Below, piece after piece: positions 6,701-11,142 of a stretch of DNA of 11,142 nucleotides (the stretch's first letter is position 1; each line of letters opens with the position of its first letter). The translations under genes and the position numbers were made by a program. The stretch is from Ignavibacteria bacterium. Its GTDB lineage: Bacteria; Bacteroidota; Ignavibacteria; Tepidaquicellales; OLB5. The stretch spans positions 1 through 11,142 of the forward strand of contig JAOADS010000041.1 of the NCBI GenBank assembly GCA_026417195.1. The letters are read 5' to 3'. The notes below the pieces were generated by a model that was not told the origin of the DNA, made no database searches, and saw only the letters and a program-made list of their open reading frames with translations.

Positions 6701-7881
6701 GAGATACGCTTTTATTACAGAAAAGATATGGTGACGGAATTTTCAATACAAAGGTACAGATTAACTATTCTGAAAACGATGCTAAATTCGTGTTGATGGC
6801 TGATCCGAGTTTAAGAAATCAACTGCCCCGTTTTCAGTCCCACATTGACAGTATTTCGGGATTATCCGGTGATACAATGAGAGCTTTGAGCAGAATCAAA
6901 ATCTATGGATCAATATTAAAGCCCGACTCAAGTCAATGGAATGATTATAACGGTAAGATTATGCTAAGAATTTATGATGTTGACAGACAGATTACCTTGC
7001 GTGATGAATGCGATATTACACATTCATTCAGGCTTAACGGAGGTGTGATATTCTCCGGAATCCAGACCATTAGGAACGGGAAATGGACAGTTGAATTCAT
7101 AGTTCCCAGAGATATTTCGTATATGAATCAAAGAGGAAGATTGATTAATTATTTCTTTAACAATCAGTACGACGGAGCTGGAATTAATAGGAATTTTATC
7201 GTAGGTGGTATAGATCCGAATGCACCAGTTGATACTGTTGGACCGATAATTAATTTATATCTCAATACTAGGAATTTCCGTTCAGGTGATATTGTAAACG
7301 AAAACTTCAGGCTTATTGCGGATCTGTTTGATGAGTCCGGCATAAATACTACCGGTACAATAGGACATAAGCTGGAAGCTATCCTTGATGGCGACGAAAA
7401 TAATAAGTACGACCTTACAAATTTCTATAACAGCGATAGTTCTTATAAATCCGGTACAATAGAATATGATTTCAGAGGTATTCGGGAAGGTGAGCATACT
7501 CTCAAATTAAAAGCTTGGGATACTTATAACAACTCATCTGAAGTTATGGTTAGTTTTGTAGTTAGTTCAACAGGGGAGTTGAAAATTACAAATGTATATA
7601 ACTACCCCAATCCGTTTAAAGACAATACTGCTTTTACATTCCAGCACAATTATCCCGGTGATATCAACATCAGAATTAAAATTTATACTGTATCTGGGAG
7701 ACTTATAAAGGAAATAAAACCCGGTTTACCGATATCAGATAAGTTTGTTGTGATTAACTGGGATGGTAAAGACGAAGACGGAGAAACATTAGGTAACGGT
7801 ATTTATATCTATAAACTAGTAGTAGAAACTTTTGATGGTATATCCGTGACCACAACCGGTAAACTTGCAGTTTTGAAATAA
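3748..7881 (+). CDS. porU: Type IX secretion system sortase PorU (C25 family)
   Basis: PorU is the cell-surface cysteine peptidase that removes the C-terminal sorting domain from T9SS cargo and helps attach cargo to anionic LPS. This protein has 1377 residues, somewhat longer than the P. gingivalis protein. A signal peptide covers about residues 1-18 (KILLTFILTANLFS). A long beta-rich N-terminal region runs to about 640. The C25 (gingipain-like) domain starts near FDFIIITH (649) and ends near MADPSLR (1017-1023). It contains LLGDGSFDYKN (Asp728), the catalytic His895 in YTGHGS and the catalytic Cys930 in IASCDMSKFD. An Ig-like region follows. A terminal domain from about 1280 (ITNVYNYPNPF to the end) resembles T9SS sorting domains with an FlgD-like Ig fold, as in known PorU. 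The ATG has no Shine-Dalgarno site. The gene follows a structured leader and precedes porV by 41 nt. Confidence 0.93.
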   Translation: MNTIKILLTFILTANLFSQNKKQVSEDYDRSGDVNESLFEELFTDYRVISSTNTHIEIEYILPPVSKQEIYFNGERLHLYIFAGGTSKGISFSGTPDVRSRSFAVFVPSFRNSIEVLDYDVKEISGVNLAPIPTLNVINPSQRSFENIFYTYPKNSDYSQNKFFPEKPAEFVNISRIRDLLAGNLVISPLQYNPVTGVLKVYSRIRVRINFGDPPQLLSKPRTRSEVSLLSGAALNSDLALGWTFNDPGFKTSSVSNSVLASGNWYKIEIRDNDNAQSEGIYRLTKSFMESAGINFSGVDPRTIKMYGNGGDMLPDRMHEPRPSDLEEIAIYVEGEADGSFDAQDFILFYGRSINNWAYDSVSNKYYHYLNVYSRSNYYWLCINKPGNGKRIQLVNSENGTPSLTPTSFTEKIFTEPEQANLINEGNVWLSIRKNPGQSFEWNTTLTGIEAGSDILYRIKMASRCISPNTNYFIVKDEFSNMSDYFLPMGQVYIGFGDWIATNIPPAEFTINQSQKTNGEQVRLKATYMATSSAAEGYLDWFEIQYKRRLNSVNGDYLRFDSPDYTGLVEYNVGSFSNSNVRIFDATDHANVKLIQPLSVSASNVRFQKTETINNISRFLAVGQNGYKTPNSISQRIPNQNLRGISEGFDFIIITHRDFIQSAERLKSKRERKGINDPDYLKSLVVTTDQIYNEFSGGVLDAVAIRDFIKYAYENWKNPPTHVCLLGDGSFDYKNILGYNSNFVPAWEKSSPTINQIDGLTTDDFYVNVTGENQLIGKPDLAVGRIPASSLQEAMEYLDKVDAYESGSSNGYWKNRMMFVADDQRTTEGCEFIQHLYQIETLAEAHLPQYLDKMKIYIVTYPTVITPQGRRKPQANLDIAKYWNDGVINVHYTGHGSPDVWAHEYILEKDVIMSLLNNQNRYPFVTIASCDMSKFDNPASLSAGELFMITPRKGAIGTLAATRPVFAEGNAYLMYNIFDNLYIPRDTLLLQKRYGDGIFNTKVQINYSENDAKFVLMADPSLRNQLPRFQSHIDSISGLSGDTMRALSRIKIYGSILKPDSSQWNDYNGKIMLRIYDVDRQITLRDECDITHSFRLNGGVIFSGIQTIRNGKWTVEFIVPRDISYMNQRGRLINYFFNNQYDGAGINRNFIVGGIDPNAPVDTVGPIINLYLNTRNFRSGDIVNENFRLIADLFDESGINTTGTIGHKLEAILDGDENNKYDLTNFYNSDSSYKSGTIEYDFRGIREGEHTLKLKAWDTYNNSSEVMVSFVVSSTGELKITNVYNYPNPFKDNTAFTFQHNYPGDINIRIKIYTVSGRLIKEIKPGLPISDKFVVINWDGKDEDGETLGNGIYIYKLVVETFDGISVTTTGKLAVLK

Positions 7882-7907
7882 CAAAAAACAATAAAAATAA
7901 AATATAT

Positions 7908-7912
7908 GGAGG
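7908..7912 (+). promoter_or_regulatory. Strong ribosome binding site of porV
   Basis: GGAGG lies 10 nt before the porV ATG in an A-rich, apparently unstructured 41-nt gap. It is the clearest Shine-Dalgarno site in the window; porU and the third gene of this operon have none. It would favour high PorV output relative to PorU, which fits PorV being an abundant shuttle. Confidence 0.75.
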
Positions 7913-7922
7913 ATTTAATTTA

Positions 7923-9077
7923 ATGCAAAAGTCATTTTTAGTTATATCAGCCCTTATGGTTTTATCTCTTACTAAAGTTTATGCCCAGGGTGAGTCTGCA
8001 GTACCCTTTTTACTGATTGGTCCTAATTCAAGGAATGCCGGTATGGGAGAAACAGGTACAGGACTGATTAATGATGCTTCAGCGATGTTCTGGAATCCCG
8101 CTGGACTTGGCTTTCAGAAAGGAATACAGATTACTATAACACACTCTCCGTGGCTGCCGGGATTAGGGTTGTCTGATTTGTTTTACGACTACCTGAGTGC
8201 AAAGTATCACCTTAAGAAATTAAAAGGAACTCTTGGTTTAAGTGTAACATATCTCAACATTGGTAAGATTATTAAAACCGATGAGTTCGGAAATGAAATA
8301 GGTGATTATCAGGCTTTCGACGGTGCACTCGCAGTGGGTTACGGAACAAAGGTTACAAAAGATTTATCGGTTGGAGTTGTAACAAGATTTATTTATTCAA
8401 AGCTTGCAGTAGGACAGGTTGGCGGTGAACAGGGAACGGGTACCGCTTATAACATGAGTTTTGATTTATCAACTCTCTGGAGACCTTCTAAAACTAAATT
8501 TAAATTTATTAATGATAGGTTAGGGATAGGACTTAACATATCCAATATCGGACCTAAGGTTACATATATTGATGACAAGCAGGCTGATCCGCTTCCAACT
8601 AATTTAAGGCTTGGAATAGGCTATGATGTTTATAAAAGTGAATATAATAATCTTACGATAGCAGTTGATTTCGCTAAGCTTCTTGTCAAAAGAAGAGAAA
8701 ACGGCGAGTCTGATCCAGTATACAAGGCAATATTTACCTCTTTCGGAGGAGGTTTTAACAATGTTATGAAATCGATTCAATCATCTGTCGGAGCTGAATA
8801 CTGGTATGGTAATCCTAAGCTAATAGGCCTGAGAGGCGGATTCTTTTATGAAGATCCAGACAGAGGCAAAAGAAAGTTCATAACTCTTGGTGCAAGTATC
8901 AGATATAGCCTCTATGGATTTGATTTCAGCTATATTAACACAATAGAAGAAAATCATCCTCTTGCAAACACTTTGAGGTTTACCTTGTCCGTCAGCTTCG
9001 GAGAGCCGGATGATGCACCGAAGAAAAAAGCTGATGAGAAAAGTAAGGAAAAAAGTCCCGAAGGTCCCCAGAAATAA
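7923..9077 (+). CDS. porV: Type IX secretion system outer-membrane protein PorV
   Basis: PorV (LptO) is an outer-membrane beta-barrel of the FadL-like type. It takes cargo from the T9SS translocon and presents it to PorU on the cell surface. The protein has 384 residues. The signal peptide ends at about residue 21 (SLTKVYA before QGES). The family signature follows: AVPFLLIGPNSRNAGMGETGTGLINDASAMFWNPAG, where Bacteroidia usually show a PDARAGGMGD-type version. Alternating hydrophobic strands run through to LRFTLSVSFG. The chain then carries an extra hydrophilic tail of about 25 residues, rich in Lys, Glu and Pro (APKKKADEKSKEKSPEGPQK), although barrels normally end at the last strand. The start is fixed by GGAGG 10 nt upstream and by the signal peptide. 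Adjacency to porU matches known T9SS loci. Confidence 0.92.
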   Translation: MQKSFLVISALMVLSLTKVYAQGESAVPFLLIGPNSRNAGMGETGTGLINDASAMFWNPAGLGFQKGIQITITHSPWLPGLGLSDLFYDYLSAKYHLKKLKGTLGLSVTYLNIGKIIKTDEFGNEIGDYQAFDGALAVGYGTKVTKDLSVGVVTRFIYSKLAVGQVGGEQGTGTAYNMSFDLSTLWRPSKTKFKFINDRLGIGLNISNIGPKVTYIDDKQADPLPTNLRLGIGYDVYKSEYNNLTIAVDFAKLLVKRRENGESDPVYKAIFTSFGGGFNNVMKSIQSSVGAEYWYGNPKLIGLRGGFFYEDPDRGKRKFITLGASIRYSLYGFDFSYINTIEENHPLANTLRFTLSVSFGEPDDAPKKKADEKSKEKSPEGPQK

Positions 9078-9085
9078 TCACCTAT

Positions 9086-11142
9086 ATGAATTTTAATCAT
9101 CCAATAAGGATACTGACAGTATTGCTGTTAGTATCCTTAGCATCTTTCAGCAAAGAAACCGGAAACGATATCTTAAGGAAGATAAGCTTTAGTCATCCGG
9201 TGAATTACTTTCCTCAAAGTCCGGATAAGTCAAAGGGTTTTTACCGCAACATGCTTTTTGGCTCTGTACCTGAAACTCTTAACGTTTATGCCATCAGGGT
9301 TCAATTTAAACCGGATAACAATAATCAAACCACAGGTGACGGAAGATTTGATCTATCTAATAACTACCCAGATTCAGTGGATGCTCCTCCTCATGACAGT
9401 CTTTATTTTGTATATAAACTTGAGTTCCTTAAAAATTATTACTTTAAGGCCTCAAAAGGGAAGTTAGTAATTAATTATTTTCTTCTTCCTACAGTAAGAA
9501 ATCTTCCAAATGAAATGGAATTCTATTCGCCGAGAAGAAATGAAAATCTAAGAAGGATGGGGCAGTTGTTCTATGACGTATGGAGATCTGCTGACAGTGT
9601 GATTGACTTCAGCGGAATAAGTGCTTCCAATTCAGCTTTTATAATTTTTCATGCTGGAGTCGGTAGGGATGTTGATTTAGCTTCACAGGGTATATTTCAG
9701 GGTGAACTTGATATTCCTTCAATTTACCTGGGTAATACAACATTAAAGGCTCTGTACGGAGATACAACCCAGGGTTATTACACGAATGAAGGATTGATAA
9801 TACCTTCCTCATGTATTCTGCCTGAACAACAATGGAGGATAATAAATACTTCCTTCGGCAGCTTCTTTCTGGAACTTGGTATGAACGGAATAGTGGTTGC
9901 AACTATAGGCAGTCATCTTGGTTTACCTGATTTATTTGATACACGCACCGGCAGAACAGCTATCGGGAGATTTGGTTTGATGGACGGACAGGCTATTTTC
10001 AGCTATCTTGGAGTATTTCCGCCTGAGCCTTCTGCATGGGAAAAGCAATATCTTGGCTGGGCGGAACCGGTAATCATAAATTCCAATGGCACTTATACAT
10101 CAAAAGCTGCTTCAATTGACTTCAACGGAAATGAATCTGTTTATAAAGTTCTCATAAGTGGCAAAGAATATTTCCTTGTTGAGAACCGCAACCGGGATGC
10201 CAGTGGTAACGGACAAACAATTTATTTCGTTCACAACGGGATAAGGGATTCCGTGAGGTTCAATCAGGATGTGTCTGGATTTAACAACTCTGATATATGG
10301 AAACTAAAAGGAAGTATAATAAATGTGGATGAACTGGACTGGAGTTTACCCGGCCTGAAAAACGATACTGCTGATTTTCAGGGAGGAATACTCATCTGGC
10401 ACATAGATGAAAACATAATAGATGCAAATATCACCACCAATACTATTAATGTTAATATTAACCACAGGGGAGTTGATTTAGAGGAAGCCAAAGGTTCTCA
10501 GGATATAGGTGTGATCGTGAGAACACCTATAGGTGATATAATAAGCGATGGATTTTTTGTGGATTTCTGGTATAATGGTAATCACTACCGCCCACCTAGC
10601 ATTTACCGTAATGAATTTACTCCGAACTCAATACCTAATTCAAAGAGTTATTCAAATGTCAATTCAAGAATATGTATCAGTGAGTTCAGTACAATAGATC
10701 CTGTGATGACTTTCCGTTTTGAGCTTTGCGGTAGTATAACAAATATAAATACTTTTCCAAAATATGTGGGAAGGGATACAAGTGTAAATGCCCAACCGAT
10801 AGGTTTTGATCTTAACTCAAACGGATATGATGAGATTTTTATTAATGTCAAAGACAGTCTTTATGGTTTCAGAGATAACGGTAATCCTATAAGGACAGAT
10901 ATCCAGAGCGGATATCTTTATGACAGTTGCTCAGGATTCCAGCCGGCTTACATTAACAGAAACATAGGAGGATTCAGTAATTTCATAGCTGCCGTTTATA
11001 AAAACAAAGTTACTCTCCTGAATTTTACAATTGATTCCCTCACAACATTACCAAACGTTTTCAGATATGAATTAAACTCTGAAATTTCCACCCCGATTTT
11101 AAATTTACTGGATGACAGCATTGTCATAGGCAGTATCTCCGG
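9086..11142 (+). CDS. Exported M6-like metalloprotease homologue with degenerate zinc motif, 3'-truncated
   Basis: The frame is open from ATG 9086 to the window end (685 codons), so the C terminus is missing. A signal peptide is seen (RILTVLLLVSLASFS, residues 8-22). The M6 (immune inhibitor A-like) fold is recognised by IIFHAGVG (186-193), LGLPDLFD (278-285), RFGLMDG (295-301, the Met-turn region), SAWEKQYLGW (316-325), GILIWHIDEN (434-443) and GVDLEEAKGSQDIG. In active members HEFGHSLGLPDLYD precedes the Met turn; here it reads ATIGSHLGLPDLFD (272-285), so both zinc His and the catalytic Glu are absent. From about 567 a QPIGFDLNSNGYDEIFI stretch opens a FG-GAP/VCBS-like beta-propeller. It lies 8 nt after porV, probably in the same operon. 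It may be T9SS cargo or a surface pseudoprotease; a C-terminal sorting domain would lie outside the window. Confidence 0.8.
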   Translation, partial: MNFNHPIRILTVLLLVSLASFSKETGNDILRKISFSHPVNYFPQSPDKSKGFYRNMLFGSVPETLNVYAIRVQFKPDNNNQTTGDGRFDLSNNYPDSVDAPPHDSLYFVYKLEFLKNYYFKASKGKLVINYFLLPTVRNLPNEMEFYSPRRNENLRRMGQLFYDVWRSADSVIDFSGISASNSAFIIFHAGVGRDVDLASQGIFQGELDIPSIYLGNTTLKALYGDTTQGYYTNEGLIIPSSCILPEQQWRIINTSFGSFFLELGMNGIVVATIGSHLGLPDLFDTRTGRTAIGRFGLMDGQAIFSYLGVFPPEPSAWEKQYLGWAEPVIINSNGTYTSKAASIDFNGNESVYKVLISGKEYFLVENRNRDASGNGQTIYFVHNGIRDSVRFNQDVSGFNNSDIWKLKGSIINVDELDWSLPGLKNDTADFQGGILIWHIDENIIDANITTNTINVNINHRGVDLEEAKGSQDIGVIVRTPIGDIISDGFFVDFWYNGNHYRPPSIYRNEFTPNSIPNSKSYSNVNSRICISEFSTIDPVMTFRFELCGSITNINTFPKYVGRDTSVNAQPIGFDLNSNGYDEIFINVKDSLYGFRDNGNPIRTDIQSGYLYDSCSGFQPAYINRNIGGFSNFIAAVYKNKVTLLNFTIDSLTTLPNVFRYELNSEISTPILNLLDDSIVIGSIS
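9105..9139 (+). repeat. 15-bp inverted repeat (mRNA hairpin) in signal-peptide codons
   Basis: The arm 9105-9119 (TAAGGATACTGACAG) pairs with 9125-9139 (CTGTTAGTATCCTTA) around a 5-nt loop TATTG. All 15 positions pair in RNA, one as G-U. It begins 16 nt after the ATG of the M6-like gene. No T-tract follows, so it is not an intrinsic terminator. It could modulate translation initiation or RNA stability between porV and the third gene. Confidence 0.7.

Noticed and set aside
7352..7464. CCGGTACAATAG repeated twice about 100 nt apart in porU
   Set aside because: It reflects similar residues (SGTI/TGTI) in an Ig-like region; 12 bp is not enough to claim a repeat element.
7906..7923. Tiny ORF ATG GAG GAT TTA ATT TAA overlapping the porV start
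   Set aside because: The in-frame ATG arises from the Shine-Dalgarno context (ATGGAGG) and would itself lack a ribosome site.
10504..10531. 9-bp inverted repeat TATAGGTGT / ACACCTATA in the M6-like gene
   Set aside because: It is short, deep in coding sequence and not near any gene boundary; probably chance.
10897..10917. 8-bp inverted repeat AGATATCC / GGATATCT in the M6-like gene
   Set aside because: It is short and within the beta-propeller coding region, with no T-tract; not a terminator.

Overview
The window comes from a low-GC, Gram-negative bacterium that uses the type IX secretion system (T9SS), so from the Bacteroidota/Ignavibacteriota side of the FCB group. The diagnostic evidence is an adjacent porU-porV pair. 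The PorV variant reads WNPAG in its N-terminal signature. One porV start has a strong Shine-Dalgarno site, and a near-consensus TTGACA/TATATT promoter is present. Both are atypical of classical Bacteroidia, so a deep-branching lineage such as Ignavibacteria is plausible. This placement is inference, since no rRNA or other marker is present. All genes are on the + strand.

Region 1 (1-3491) is a tightly packed housekeeping operon. It holds the 3' part of sucD (succinyl-CoA synthetase alpha), folB and folK (two steps of the pterin branch of folate synthesis), a deoxynucleoside kinase, a 59-residue membrane miniprotein and a GT9-family (heptosyltransferase-like) glycosyltransferase. Neighbouring genes overlap (sucD/folB by 4 nt, folK/kinase by 13 nt, miniprotein/glycosyltransferase by 17 nt) or are 5-9 nt apart. 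Both folK and the kinase appear to start at TTG.

Region 2 (3492-3747) is the only sizeable intergenic gap (256 nt), and it is highly structured. A sigma-70-type promoter with an A/T-tract UP element predicts a leader of about 160 nt ahead of porU. In the leader, two long inverted repeats are interleaved (arm order A, B, A', B'), and the last arm overlaps the 5' arm of an intrinsic terminator ending 26 nt before the porU ATG. This is the layout of a terminator/antiterminator switch. It is the strongest candidate here for an undescribed regulatory element.

Region 3 (3748-11142) is a secretion operon. PorU is the surface C25-type sortase that processes T9SS cargo. PorV is the outer-membrane beta-barrel that shuttles cargo to it. 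The third gene, cut by the window end, encodes an exported protein with an M6 (immune inhibitor A-like) metalloprotease fold followed by a beta-propeller start. Its HExxH zinc motif is replaced by ATIGS, so it looks like a pseudoprotease. It sits 8 nt behind porV, and its signal-peptide codons form a 15-bp mRNA hairpin. A role in T9SS, as a cargo or an accessory component, is inferred from position only.
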